Shown here in pieces: positions 41,564 to 50,042 of a stretch of 64,000 nt of DNA; position 1 is the stretch's first letter, and each line of letters opens with the position of its first letter. The DNA comes from JAJXWB01 sp046349085 (lineage in GTDB: Bacteria > Pseudomonadota > Alphaproteobacteria > Rhizobiales > Beijerinckiaceae), in contig JAXMDA010000003.1 in NCBI GenBank assembly GCA_046349085.1, forward strand, positions 372,001-436,000, in the 5' to 3' direction. A program made the position numbers and the translations under genes. The notes under the pieces are model-generated. The model saw nothing but the letters and a program-made list of their open reading frames with translations, was not told where the DNA came from and did no database searches.

Positions 41564-42544
41564 TCACTCGCCCGCCGCGAGCTTTGCGGCCGCCTGCCTC
41601 TCCGCCCAATACGCATAGAGCTGCGCCAGCGCGACGGAAGCGATGCGCGCGGCGGGGCTGTCGGCGCGGCTCGTCACGATCACCGGGCAGCGCGCCCCGA
41701 GCACGAGGCCGGCGTCTTCTGCGCCCGCGAGAAACACGAGCTGCTTGGCGAGTATGTTGCCGGCCTCGAGATCGGGAGCGATCAGCACATCGGCTTCGCC
41801 CGCCACGTCCGACACGATGCCTTTCGCCGCGGCCGCGTCACGCGAAATGGCGTTGTCGAAAGCAAGCGGCCCGTCGAGAACGCCGCCCGCGATCTGCCCG
41901 CGGTCGGCCATCTTGCACAGCGCCGCGGCCTCCAGGGTCGACGGGATCTTCGGCGTCACCGTTTCGACCGCCGAGAGGATCGCGACCTTCGGCCTTTCGA
42001 CGCCAATGGCGCGGGCGAGGTCGATCGCGTTCTGCGCGATGTCGCGCTTGGCGAGAAGATCGGGCGCGATGTTCACGGCCGCGTCGCTCACCAGAATGAG
42101 TTTGGGATAGAGCGGCGCGTCGATGACGAAAACGTGCGAGATGCGCCTTTCGGTTTTCAACCCGAACTCGTCGCGCACAATTGCGCCCATGACTTCATCC
42201 GTGTGCAGCGATCCCTTCATGATCGCCTGCGCGGCGCCGGCGCGCACGAGTTCGACCGCGCGCTCGGCGGCCGCGTGAGAATGTGGCGCGTCCTCGATAG
42301 CGAGTCCGTCGAGAGACAGGCCCGCCGCCTCCGCCGTCGCCTGGATCTTGCGGCGCGGCCCGATCAGCACGGGCTCGATCATGCCGAGATCGCGCGCCTC
42401 CAGCGCCCCGCCAAGCGATGCGACATCGCAGGGATGCACGACCGCCGCACAGACCGGCGGCAGGTCGCGCGCCCGCTCGGCCAGCGCGGCGAGGCGCGGA
42501 TATTTGGCTAGGGCCAGCCAGCCAGCATTCGGCGACATGTCCAT
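41564..42544 (-). CDS. Phosphate acetyl/butyryltransferase family protein
   Basis: 326-residue phosphotransacylase (Pta/Ptb family) interconverting acyl-CoA and acyl phosphate. The family region MKGSLHTDEVMGAIV, followed by SHVFVIDAPLYPKLILVSDAAVNIAPD and the C-terminal DVLIAPDLEAGNILAKQLVFLAGAE, is well kept. It lacks the N-terminal regulatory domains of long Pta. ATG 42544 has GGAG 5 bases upstream; a GTG 33 bases earlier is less likely. No acetate kinase gene is in view, so its partner must lie elsewhere. It lies 75 bases downstream of fbp on the same strand. Confidence 0.88.
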   Translation of the reverse strand: MDMSPNAGWLALAKYPRLAALAERARDLPPVCAAVVHPCDVASLGGALEARDLGMIEPVLIGPRRKIQATAEAAGLSLDGLAIEDAPHSHAAAERAVELVRAGAAQAIMKGSLHTDEVMGAIVRDEFGLKTERRISHVFVIDAPLYPKLILVSDAAVNIAPDLLAKRDIAQNAIDLARAIGVERPKVAILSAVETVTPKIPSTLEAAALCKMADRGQIAGGVLDGPLAFDNAISRDAAAAKGIVSDVAGEADVLIAPDLEAGNILAKQLVFLAGAEDAGLVLGARCPVIVTSRADSPAARIASVALAQLYAYWAERQAAAKLAAGE

Positions 42545-42619
42545 GTGCGCTCCGGGGTTGCGCGCTCCCGAAACCACATTGAACGCCGTTGCGCAATGTC
42601 TCAGGCGAAAGACGCCTGA

Positions 42620-43636
42620 TTACATACGCATGGCCGTCTGAGTCGCTCCGCCACGATAGTCGGCGATATTCGCCGGACCGACATGGCTGAGAAAGCGCTC
42701 GACCTCGTCGCGCGAGCCAAAAATGAGCGGCGTATGCACGTGCAGGCTGTCGGGCGTGATGTCGAGAATGGGGCGATCGCCATTCGTCGCCTCGCCGCCG
42801 GCCTGCTCGACCAGAAAGGCGATGGGGTTGGCTTCGTAGAGCAGCCGCAGCCGCCCGCGCACCTGCCCGCGCCGCGTGCCGCCGGGATAAAGATAGAGGC
42901 CGCCGCGCAGCACGATGCGATAAGTCTCGCCGCACAGGGCGCCGACCCAGCGCGTATTGAAGTCGATGGCGCGCGGGCCGTCGGCGCCGGCGATCAGCTC
43001 CTCGACATAGGAGCGCACGCTGTCGCTCCAGAAGCGCGCATTCGAGCCGTTGACCGCGTATTCGCGCGAGGTTTTCGGCGTCGTGACCTTTGTTCGCGCA
43101 AGAATGAAACGCTGTTCCGTGCGGTCGAGCGTGAAGATGGCGACGCCGTCGCCCAGCGTCAGCATGAGGCTGGTGTGCGGGCCAAAGATAAAGAAGCCCG
43201 CAGCGAGCTGCATGCGGCCCGGCTGGCGGAAGGTCGCCGCCGCCGAATCGAGCGCCGGCAGAATCGAGAAGATAAGGCCGACCGGCGCATTGGCGTCGAT
43301 ATTGGTGGAGCCGTCGAGGGGATCGACGGCGACCGCGACCGGCGAGCCCGGCACGATGTCGATGGCGGATTCGCTCTCTTCCGAAGCCAGGTAGCGCACC
43401 GGCGCATGGCGCATGCGGTCGATCACCGTCTCTTCCGCCAGAATGTCGAGCCGGCGCTGCGCATCGCCGTCGGCATGATGAGCGATGAGTTCGTGCATGT
43501 CGTCGGCCAGCGGCCCGCGCCCCACGGCTTCGCCGAGCTTGTAGGCGGCCTCCGCCAGTCGTCCGATCGTCGTCGCGACGGCGGTCTCGACCGGCCGTCC
43601 GCCGGCCCAGGCGTTGAGATAGGCGTGCAGGTTCAT
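42620..43636 (-). CDS. fbp: Class I fructose-1,6-bisphosphatase
   Basis: 338-residue class I FBPase hydrolysing fructose 1,6-bisphosphate to fructose 6-phosphate in gluconeogenesis and the Calvin cycle. The metal-binding motif AVDPLDGSTNID and upstream Glu residues (YLASEESES) are intact, as are the substrate region YVEELIAG and the C-terminal YEANPIAFLVEQAGGEATNG. AGGAG precedes ATG 43636. It is divergent from a LysR regulator resembling CbbR, as in many Calvin-cycle operons, but no Rubisco or phosphoribulokinase gene lies in this window. Confidence 0.95.
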   Translation of the reverse strand: MNLHAYLNAWAGGRPVETAVATTIGRLAEAAYKLGEAVGRGPLADDMHELIAHHADGDAQRRLDILAEETVIDRMRHAPVRYLASEESESAIDIVPGSPVAVAVDPLDGSTNIDANAPVGLIFSILPALDSAAATFRQPGRMQLAAGFFIFGPHTSLMLTLGDGVAIFTLDRTEQRFILARTKVTTPKTSREYAVNGSNARFWSDSVRSYVEELIAGADGPRAIDFNTRWVGALCGETYRIVLRGGLYLYPGGTRRGQVRGRLRLLYEANPIAFLVEQAGGEATNGDRPILDITPDSLHVHTPLIFGSRDEVERFLSHVGPANIADYRGGATQTAMRM

Positions 43637-43745
43637 GGGAGCTTGCTCCTGAAGGGTCTCGACCGCCGCGGGGGACACGAACCCGGACGCAAGGAGTGTC
43701 GCCGACCTTGTCGGGACAGAATATTTGAATTATCTGCAAGCCATA

Positions 43746-43760
43746 TTCAGTTTTTCTGAA
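43746..43760. promoter_or_regulatory. Inverted repeat in the fbp/lysR divergent promoter
   Basis: TTCAG-TTTTT-CTGAA, a perfect 5-bp inverted repeat of LysR-box size (T-N11-A spaced), inside the 135-base gap between fbp and the LysR gene and only 12 bases before the latter's ATG. The gap is AT-rich compared with its surroundings. Binding by the adjacent regulator is inferred. Confidence 0.4.
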
Positions 43761-43771
43761 ATGAGCCTTCG

Positions 43772-44683
43772 ATGCGCGGCGTCACGCTCAAACAATTGCG
43801 CGCCCTTCGCGCGGTTTCCGACACCGGCTCCGTGACGGCGGCGGCGCGCGAACTCTTCGTCACCGCGCCGGCGATCTCCATGCAAATCAGGCAGTTCGAG
43901 CAGAACGCCGGCCTTCCCCTGCTGGAGCGCGCGGCCGACAAATTCGTGCTGACCGCAGTCGGCCGCGAGGCCTTGCGCGCCGCCCAGGCGGTGGACGCCG
44001 CCATCGACGAATTCGAGACCACGCTCCAGACCCTGCGCGGAGGTGTCGCAGGCCGCGTCAGCGTCGGGTTGGTGTCGACCGCCAAATATTTCGCGCCGCG
44101 CATGGTCGGCGCCTTCGCGCGAACTCATCCGGGCGTGAAAGTGTCGATCACCGTCGGCAATCGCGAACAGATGCTCCAGGCCTTGCGCGATTTTTCCATC
44201 GACATCGCCATCATGGGCCGCCCGCCCGAGGACCAGAGCTGCGCTGCCGACCCGATCGGCGATCACCCGCATCTCATCGTCGCCGAACCCGGCCATCGCC
44301 TTGCGCGTCGCCGCAGGTTCGATCCGGCCTTGCTGACGGGCGAAACCTTCGTCGTGCGCGAGCCCGGCTCCGGCACGCGCAACCTGATGGAGCGCTTCCT
44401 CGAGCAGGCCGGCGTAACCCCGCATTTCGGCCTCGAGATCGATTCCAACGAGACGATCAAGCAGGCGGTGATGGCCGGCCTCGGCGTCGCTTTCATTTCG
44501 GCCCACACGGTGGCGGCCGAGCTTGCCGACGGCCGCCTGGTCAAGCTCGACGCGCGCGGCCTGCCGGTCATACGCACGTGGTACGTCATGCGCCGCCTCG
44601 ACCGCAGGCCGTTGCCGGCCGTGCGGGCCATGCAGGAATTCATCGTCGCCAATCGCGCCGACTTCCTCCCGACCGAACCCTGA
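43772..44683 (+). CDS. LysR family regulator, CbbR-like
   Basis: 303-residue LysR-type regulator. The N-terminal winged HTH (about residues 5-65) reads LKQLRALRAVSDTGSVTAAA with recognition helix VTAPAISMQIRQFEQ. The effector domain has GRVSVGLVSTAKYFAPRMVGAF and VREPGSGTRNLMERF, segments characteristic of CbbR proteins, and ends IVANRADFLP. Divergence from fbp supports control of Calvin-cycle or gluconeogenic genes. CbbR regulators respond to metabolites such as NADPH or ribulose bisphosphate. I am confident of LysR, less so of CbbR itself. Confidence 0.9.
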   Translation: MRGVTLKQLRALRAVSDTGSVTAAARELFVTAPAISMQIRQFEQNAGLPLLERAADKFVLTAVGREALRAAQAVDAAIDEFETTLQTLRGGVAGRVSVGLVSTAKYFAPRMVGAFARTHPGVKVSITVGNREQMLQALRDFSIDIAIMGRPPEDQSCAADPIGDHPHLIVAEPGHRLARRRRFDPALLTGETFVVREPGSGTRNLMERFLEQAGVTPHFGLEIDSNETIKQAVMAGLGVAFISAHTVAAELADGRLVKLDARGLPVIRTWYVMRRLDRRPLPAVRAMQEFIVANRADFLPTEP

Positions 44684-44719
44684 CCTATATTGGTCGACAC
44701 TCTTGTAGGACAGGAATTT

Positions 44720-45154
44720 ATGACCGATCACGCGGCGATAGCCGGCAACACGACGTTCGATCCGGCCGCGCACGGCTGGAAGATCATGAAGGGACCGGGT
44801 TTTTCCGCGCTCGTCGGACCGATATGGGCCAAACGCGAGGGCGAAGGCTGGCGATACGCCTTTCTTGCCGAGGAAAAGCACGAGAACCGGCAGGGCGCGG
44901 TGCATGGCGGCATGCTCATGACCTTCGCCGATCACGCCATCGGCTTCGTCGCCTGGGAAGCGGCGGGCCGGCGCAAATGCGTCACCATGCAGCTCGAGAA
45001 CCAGTTTCTCGCCGCGGTGAAGCATGGCGATTTCGTGGAGTGCGACACGGAGATCGTGCGCGCCGCCAAGACCGTGATCTTTCTGCGCGGCGTTCTCAAG
45101 GTGAAGGGCCGCCCGGTGATGGCGGCGAACGGCATCTGGAAGGTCATCGAGTGA
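44720..45154 (+). CDS. PaaI-type hot-dog thioesterase
   Basis: 144-residue acyl-CoA thioesterase of the PaaI/YdiI group. The catalytic segment ENRQGAVHGGMLMTFADHAIG contains the HGG turn with Asn/Asp residues, followed by CVTMQLENQFLAAVKHGDFVE. Expected to be a cytoplasmic tetramer hydrolysing aryl- or medium-chain acyl-CoA. AGGACAGGAA lies just before ATG 44720; an upstream in-frame start overlaps the LysR 3' region. Same strand as the LysR gene, 36 bases downstream. Confidence 0.9.
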   Translation: MTDHAAIAGNTTFDPAAHGWKIMKGPGFSALVGPIWAKREGEGWRYAFLAEEKHENRQGAVHGGMLMTFADHAIGFVAWEAAGRRKCVTMQLENQFLAAVKHGDFVECDTEIVRAAKTVIFLRGVLKVKGRPVMAANGIWKVIE

Positions 45155-45158
45155 TCTC

Positions 45159-45183
45159 GCGCGCCTGAAGGCTCGCGGTCCAT
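45159..45183. repeat. Repeat family D fragment
   Basis: CCTGAAGGCTCGCGGTCCAT between two convergent genes. The core TGAAGGCTCGCGGTCCAT is found exactly again at 52575-52592, and its complement begins the palindrome at 52489. Confidence 0.55.
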
Positions 45184-45185
45184 GC

Positions 45186-45422
45186 TCACTTTTTCTTGCG
45201 CCATGCGCGCCAGAGCGCCTCGATCGCGCGCCATTTCTCCGTGAGCCAGTCGAGCGCCTTCTCGGCGGCGGGGAAATCGACGGCGAGCACGGCAAGGCCG
45301 AGCGGGATCATCCAGAAGCCGATCACCGGCAGGAAGCCGAACATGCCCAGAATGACCAGCGACACGCCGATCGGCGGCCGCAGCCATCTCCACTTGGAAT
45401 GCTTGATCCATTCCGGAATCAT
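45186..45422 (-). CDS. Small two-segment membrane protein (PGPGW-like)
   Basis: 78-residue protein with two hydrophobic segments (about 17-32 and 34-50, RPPIGVSLVILGMFGFLPVIGFWMIP broken at a Pro/Gly turn) and a basic, Trp-rich C-terminus (EKWRAIEALWRAWRKKK). The compact Pro-Gly membrane hairpin is like the PGPGW family of putative transmembrane proteins. Function unknown. It lies alone between a convergent thioesterase gene and the acyl-CoA dehydrogenase gene on the same strand, 64 bases upstream of which nothing notable is seen. Confidence 0.75.
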   Translation of the reverse strand: MIPEWIKHSKWRWLRPPIGVSLVILGMFGFLPVIGFWMIPLGLAVLAVDFPAAEKALDWLTEKWRAIEALWRAWRKKK

Positions 45423-45486
45423 GTTCGTCGTCCGCGCACCCCGCTGATGTAGGGAGTCCCGAACGGATCGCCAGACCGCCGCGCGG

Positions 45487-46632
45487 TCAGATGCCCATCT
45501 GCCGGGCGGCGAGATCCTTCATGATCTCCTCCGCGCCCCCGCCGATGGCGTTGACCTTCACTTCCCGGTAGATGCGCTCGACCTTCGTGCCGCGCATGAA
45601 GCCCATGCCGCCGTGGATCTGCACGGCCTCGGACGCGCAGAAGGCCATGGTCTGCGTCGCCTGGTTCTTCAGCATGGCGATCTCGGCCGCCGGCTTTTCG
45701 CCATTCTGCACGCGCCAGGCGAGCTGCTCGAGCCAGGCCTGCGTCGCGTTCACGCGCATCGCCATGTCGACGATCTTGTGGCGCACCACCTGCTGGTCCG
45801 CGAGGCGCGCGCCGAACACCTTTCGCTCGCGCGCCCAGGCGATCGCCTCCTCAAGGCACAGGCGCGAGAAGGCGGTGCAGCCGGCCGCCATGCCGAGGCG
45901 CTCGGAATTGAAGTTGAGCATCACATATTTGAAGCCCTTGTTCTCCTCGCCGATCAGGTTCTCGACCGGAACCTTGACGTCGTCGAAAAACAATTGCGCC
46001 GTGTCGCTCGCCCACCAGCCCATCTTCTTCAGCGGCTGCTGCGTGAAGCCGGGCATCCCGCGCTCGATCAGGAGCAGCGACACGCCGCCCGCGCCCGCCC
46101 CGCCGGTGCGCACCGCGACCGTGTAGAAATCCGCGCGCACGCCGGAGGTGATGAACATCTTCGAGCCGTTGACGATGTAGTGATCGCCCTCGCGTCGCGC
46201 GGTCGTCTTCAATTGCGCGACATCGGAGCCGCCGGACGGCTCGGTGATGGCGAGCGCGGAAATCTTCTCGCCCGCCAGCACCTGCGGCAGCACGCGCTTC
46301 TTCATCGCCTCGGGCCCGACCGCGAGGATCGGCGGCGAGCCGATCGTATGGCTGTTCAGGCTGGCGCAGACGCCGCCCGAGCCGGCCCGCGCGAGCTCCT
46401 GCGACAGCACGATGCGATGGAACTGGTCGCAGGGCGAGCCGCCGTATTCTTCCGGATAGCCGAGGCCGAGAATGCCGACCTCGGCCGCCTTCTTGTAAAG
46501 CTCGCGCGGAAAGCCGCCGGCCTCGTCCCATTCGTCGACGAAGGGCGCGATCTCCTTGTCGACGAAGCGGCGCACGGTTTCGCGAAAGGCTTCGTGGCTT
46601 TCGTCGTAGTAGAGGCTCTTGGCTACCGACAT
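45487..46632 (-). CDS. Acyl-CoA dehydrogenase (isovaleryl-CoA dehydrogenase-like)
   Basis: 381-residue acyl-CoA dehydrogenase. Flavin/substrate segments are ITEPSGGSDVAQ and VNGSKMFITSGV. Glu in NFNSERLGMAAG sits at the catalytic position of isovaleryl-type enzymes; the C-terminal motif is IGGGAEEIM without MCAD-type Glu. It is last in a minus-strand cluster with two acyl-CoA carboxylase subunit genes and another dehydrogenase, so a branched or terpenoid acyl-CoA is a likely substrate (counterparts in Pseudomonas: AtuD/AtuG, LiuA). A family A repeat separates it from the biotin subunit gene. Confidence 0.92.
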   Translation of the reverse strand: MSVAKSLYYDESHEAFRETVRRFVDKEIAPFVDEWDEAGGFPRELYKKAAEVGILGLGYPEEYGGSPCDQFHRIVLSQELARAGSGGVCASLNSHTIGSPPILAVGPEAMKKRVLPQVLAGEKISALAITEPSGGSDVAQLKTTARREGDHYIVNGSKMFITSGVRADFYTVAVRTGGAGAGGVSLLLIERGMPGFTQQPLKKMGWWASDTAQLFFDDVKVPVENLIGEENKGFKYVMLNFNSERLGMAAGCTAFSRLCLEEAIAWARERKVFGARLADQQVVRHKIVDMAMRVNATQAWLEQLAWRVQNGEKPAAEIAMLKNQATQTMAFCASEAVQIHGGMGFMRGTKVERIYREVKVNAIGGGAEEIMKDLAARQMGI

Positions 46633-46645
46633 TTCATCCTCCCCC

Positions 46646-46733
46646 CGTCATTGCGAGGAGCGAAGCGACGAAGCAATCCATCCTTGCGGCCAGTCTCGGT
46701 GGATGGATTGCTTCGCTTCGCTCGCAACGACGG
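46646..46733. repeat. Dispersed inverted repeat, family A copy 3
   Basis: Unit with CGTCATTGCGAGGAGCGAAG at one end and CTTCGCTCGCAACGACGG at the other; central arms GAAGCAATCCATCC and GGATGGATTGCTTCG are perfect complements over 14 bases. Located inside the carboxylase operon. Confidence 0.8.
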
Positions 46734-46745
46734 CCGTCATCGTTC

Positions 46746-48722
46746 CTACGCGCCTTCCGCCGCCAGCGTCGCCAGCACCTGGCGCGTGGCGACCTGGTCG
46801 CCTTCCTTCACCGACACGACCTCCAGCACGCCGTCGCGGCCGGCGACGATCTCGTGCTGCATCTTCATCGCCTCGAGAACGACGACGCGCTGGCCCTTCT
46901 TCACGGGCTCGCCCGCCTGCGCCAGCACGGCGACGATGCGTCCGTTCATCGGCGCGACGAGCCGCGCCCCGCCCTCGCGCTCGCCCGCGCTCTTGATCTC
47001 GTGCGAGGTCTCGCGCGTCGTCAGTTGCTCGCCGGCGGCTTCCAGATGCAGCGTCGCGCCGTCGAAGGCGTAGGCGGCCGACGCCTGCACGCCCTGCACG
47101 GCGTAGCGCACGCTTGTCCGGTCGCGCTCGACCACGTCGAGATCGACCCTCTCGCCGCCGACCAGGACCGAATAGGACGAAGCGCCGCGCGCCGTCAGCG
47201 ACACCGGCGTTTCCTTTTCGCCCACGGCGAGTTTCAGCGGCTTGGAGAACTCGCCGGTGGAATCCCAGCTCGACACGAGCGGCGCAAGCTGCCGCGCGCT
47301 GCGCTCGTAGAGCAAGGCGGCGGCGAGCGCGAGCAGCCGCGTCGACGGCTGCTTCTCCGCCATGGCCTCCGATCCGGCCGCGAAATGCGCGCCGATGAAG
47401 CCGGTCGTCGTTTCGCCTTTGGCGAAGACGGGATGGCCGAGCAGCGCGACAAGGAAGGCCTTGTTGTTCGGCAGGCCGAACAGGACCGTCTCGTCCAGCG
47501 CGCGCACCAGACGCCGGCGCGCTTCCTCGCGCGTGCGCCCGTGCGCGATGACCTTGGCGATCATCGGATCGTAGAAAGGCGAAATCTCCTGACCCGAGCG
47601 AATGCCGTGATCGACGCGCACGCCCCTGGCCTGCGCCGGCGCCCACAGAAAAACAGTCCCGCTCTGCGGCAAGAAATTCTTTTCCGGCGATTCCGCGTAG
47701 AGACGCACTTCGATCGCATGGCCGTCGAGCCGCACGTCCTCCTGCCGGAGCGGCAGCGGCTCTCCGGCCGCCACGCGCAATTGCCATTCGACAAGATCGA
47801 GGCCCGTGATCTCTTCCGTCACGGGATGCTCGACCTGCAGGCGCGTATTCATTTCGAGGAAATAGAATTCGCCGTCCGCGCCGAGCAGGAATTCCACCGT
47901 GCCGGCGCCGCGATAGGAAATGGCTTTCGCCGCCGCCACCGCCGCCGCGCCCATCTTCTCCCGCAAGGAAGGCGATACGGCCGGCGACGGCGCTTCCTCG
48001 ATCACCTTCTGGTGCCGGCGCTGCGCCGAGCAATCGCGCTCGCCGAGATGAATGACGTGGCCGTGGCTGTCGCCGAACACCTGCACTTCGACATGGCGCG
48101 CGTCGACGACCGCCTTTTCGAGAATGAGCTCGCCGGAGCCGAAGGCGTTCTGCGCTTCCGAGCGCGCGGTCGAAACCGCGTCGGCGAAATCGTCCATGCG
48201 GGAAACGAGACGCATGCCGCGCCCGCCGCCGCCGGCCGCCGCCTTCACCATGATCGGAAAGCCGATGCGCTGCGCTTCGCGCGCCAATACCGCATCGTCC
48301 TGGTCGGCGCCCTGATAGCCGGGCACGCAGGGTACGCCGGCCTCGATCATCAGGCGCTTGGCCGCCGCCTTGTTGCCCATCGCGCGGATCGCCGCCGGCG
48401 TGGGTCCGATGAAGACGAGGCCCGCCTCTTCGCAGGCCGTGGCGAAGCCGTCATTCTCCGACAGAAATCCGTAGCCCGGATGCACCGCGTCGGCGCCGAC
48501 GCGCCTGGCCGCATCCACGATCGCCTGCACGTTGAGATAGGAGTCCGAAACGGGCGGCGGTCCGATGCGCACGGCTTCGTCGGCCATGCGCACATGCAGC
48601 GCATCGGCGTCGGCGTCGGAATAGACGGCGACGGTCGAAAAGCCCATGTCGCGCGCCGTGCGCATGACCCGGCAGGCGATCTCGCCGCGATTGGCGATGA
48701 GGATCTTGGAGAATTGCGTCAC
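46746..48722 (-). CDS. Acyl-CoA carboxylase alpha subunit (biotin carboxylase + biotin carrier)
   Basis: 658-residue biotin-dependent carboxylase alpha subunit of the methylcrotonyl/geranyl/propionyl-CoA type. Biotin carboxylase domain: ILIANRGEIACRVMRTA start, ATP-grasp glycine loop KAAAGGGGRGMR, HLGERDCSAQRRHQKVIEEAP and EMNTRLQVEHPVTE. A BT-like linker follows, then the biotinyl domain with K620 in EAMKMQ. It carboxylates biotin with ATP and bicarbonate for the carboxyltransferase encoded upstream at 50043-51644. GTG 48722 has AGAGG upstream; a longer frame would enter the repeat. Order beta - dehydrogenase - alpha matches atuC-atuD-atuF apart from a missing hydratase gene. Confidence 0.93.
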   Translation of the reverse strand: MTQFSKILIANRGEIACRVMRTARDMGFSTVAVYSDADADALHVRMADEAVRIGPPPVSDSYLNVQAIVDAARRVGADAVHPGYGFLSENDGFATACEEAGLVFIGPTPAAIRAMGNKAAAKRLMIEAGVPCVPGYQGADQDDAVLAREAQRIGFPIMVKAAAGGGGRGMRLVSRMDDFADAVSTARSEAQNAFGSGELILEKAVVDARHVEVQVFGDSHGHVIHLGERDCSAQRRHQKVIEEAPSPAVSPSLREKMGAAAVAAAKAISYRGAGTVEFLLGADGEFYFLEMNTRLQVEHPVTEEITGLDLVEWQLRVAAGEPLPLRQEDVRLDGHAIEVRLYAESPEKNFLPQSGTVFLWAPAQARGVRVDHGIRSGQEISPFYDPMIAKVIAHGRTREEARRRLVRALDETVLFGLPNNKAFLVALLGHPVFAKGETTTGFIGAHFAAGSEAMAEKQPSTRLLALAAALLYERSARQLAPLVSSWDSTGEFSKPLKLAVGEKETPVSLTARGASSYSVLVGGERVDLDVVERDRTSVRYAVQGVQASAAYAFDGATLHLEAAGEQLTTRETSHEIKSAGEREGGARLVAPMNGRIVAVLAQAGEPVKKGQRVVVLEAMKMQHEIVAGRDGVLEVVSVKEGDQVATRQVLATLAAEGA

Positions 48723-48753
48723 GATAACCTCTTGCTCGCACTTCGCCGGAAGC

Positions 48754-48847
48754 CCGTCATTGCGAGCGAAGCGAAGCAATCCATCCCCGGCTCGACGTCC
48801 AGATGCGGGGATGGATTGCTTCGTCGCTTCGCTCCTCGCAATGACGG
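48754..48847. repeat. Dispersed inverted repeat, family A copy 4
   Basis: Unit beginning CCGTCATTGCGAGCGAAGCG and ending GCTCCTCGCAATGACGG, with GAAGCAATCCATCCCC and GGGGATGGATTGCTTCG as inner arms. Also inside the carboxylase operon, between the alpha subunit and dehydrogenase genes. Confidence 0.8.
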
Positions 48848-48865
48848 CGCGACGTCAGAACCGAC

Positions 48866-50032
48866 CTAGTTTTTCTTCCGCTCGTCTTCCGGCGCAATGC
48901 CCAGCATCTTCGACAGGATCATCAGCATCACCTCGTCGGCGCCGCCGCCGATCGAGGCGAGACGCGAGTCGCGATAGGAGCGGCTCACCGGCGTCTCGTT
49001 CATGAAGCCCATGCCGCCCCAGTACTGCAGGCATGAGTCCGTCACTTCGCGGCCGAGCCGTCCGGCCTTCAGTTTCGCCATCGAGGCGAGCTTGGTGACG
49101 TCCTGTCCCTCGAGCATCAATTCGCAGGCGCGATAGCAGAGCGAGCGCAGCAGCTCGATCTCCGTCTGCAATTCGGCGAGGCGGAAATGCACGACCTGGT
49201 TGTGCAGCACGGGCTTGCCGAAGATCATGCGCTGGCGCGCATAATCGATCGTCGCCTGGATGACGCGCTCCTTGCCCTTGAGGCTGGAGACCGCGCCCCA
49301 AAGACGTTCCTCCTGGAACTGGACCATCTGGTAGGTGAAGCCCTTGCCTTCCTCGCCGATCAGGTAGCGCTGCGGCACGCGCACATTGTCGAAATAGATC
49401 TGCGCCGTATCGGAGGAGTGCATCCCCATCTTGTCGAGCTTGCGCGCGATCTCGACGCCCTTCGTCTTCATCGGCACGCAGATCAGCGACTTGTTGCGAT
49501 GGACCGGCCCCTCGGACGTGTTGGCGAGCAGGCAGATCCAGTCGGCCTGCGTGCCGTTGGTCGTCCACATCTTGCCGCCGTTGATGACGTAGTCGCCGCC
49601 GTCCTTCTTCGCCGTCGTCTTCACCGACGCGACGTCCGAGCCCGCGCCGACTTCCGACACGCCGAGGCAGGCGACATAATCGCCCGAAATCGAAGGCGCG
49701 AGAAACTCGCGGCGCACCTCGTCCGAGCCGAAGCGCGCGAGCGCCGGCGTCGCCATGTCCGTCTGCACGCCGATCGCCATCGGCACGCCGCCGCAATTGA
49801 TCTGGCCGAGCTCTTCGGCAAAAGCCATGGCGTAGGAATAATCGAGGCCCGAGCCGCCGAACTCCACCGGCTTGTTCAGGCCGAGGAAGCCGAGCTTGCC
49901 CATCTTCCCGAACAATTCGTGCGCCGGGAAGATGCCCGCCTTCTCCCATTCGTCGACGAACGGGTTGATGTCGGAGGCGATGAATTTCGAAATGCTGCGA
50001 CGGATTTCGTCGTGTTCCTGCGTGAATTTCAT
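48866..50032 (-). CDS. Acyl-CoA dehydrogenase, citronellyl-CoA dehydrogenase (AtuD)-like
   Basis: 388-residue acyl-CoA dehydrogenase, strongly similar across its length to that at 4493-5668 (shared EAGIFPAHELF-type start, GLDYSY, GVQTDMATPALA, HRNKSLI, PMKTKGV, SSDTAQI, GFTYQM). Glu in FQEERLWG is the isovaleryl-type catalytic base; the C-terminal motif is IGGGADEVML. It lies between carboxylase beta and alpha genes, the place of atuD in Pseudomonas. A substrate with a beta-methyl branch, giving the enoyl-CoA that the carboxylase takes, would make sense. GAGGA precedes ATG 50032, 10 bases after the beta subunit stop. Confidence 0.92.
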   Translation of the reverse strand: MKFTQEHDEIRRSISKFIASDINPFVDEWEKAGIFPAHELFGKMGKLGFLGLNKPVEFGGSGLDYSYAMAFAEELGQINCGGVPMAIGVQTDMATPALARFGSDEVRREFLAPSISGDYVACLGVSEVGAGSDVASVKTTAKKDGGDYVINGGKMWTTNGTQADWICLLANTSEGPVHRNKSLICVPMKTKGVEIARKLDKMGMHSSDTAQIYFDNVRVPQRYLIGEEGKGFTYQMVQFQEERLWGAVSSLKGKERVIQATIDYARQRMIFGKPVLHNQVVHFRLAELQTEIELLRSLCYRACELMLEGQDVTKLASMAKLKAGRLGREVTDSCLQYWGGMGFMNETPVSRSYRDSRLASIGGGADEVMLMILSKMLGIAPEDERKKN

Positions 50033-50042
50033 TCTTGCATCC

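Noticed and set aside
46854..48869. 671-codon plus-strand open frame over the biotin carboxylase gene
   Set aside because: Antisense shadow; the minus-strand gene has every carboxylase motif.
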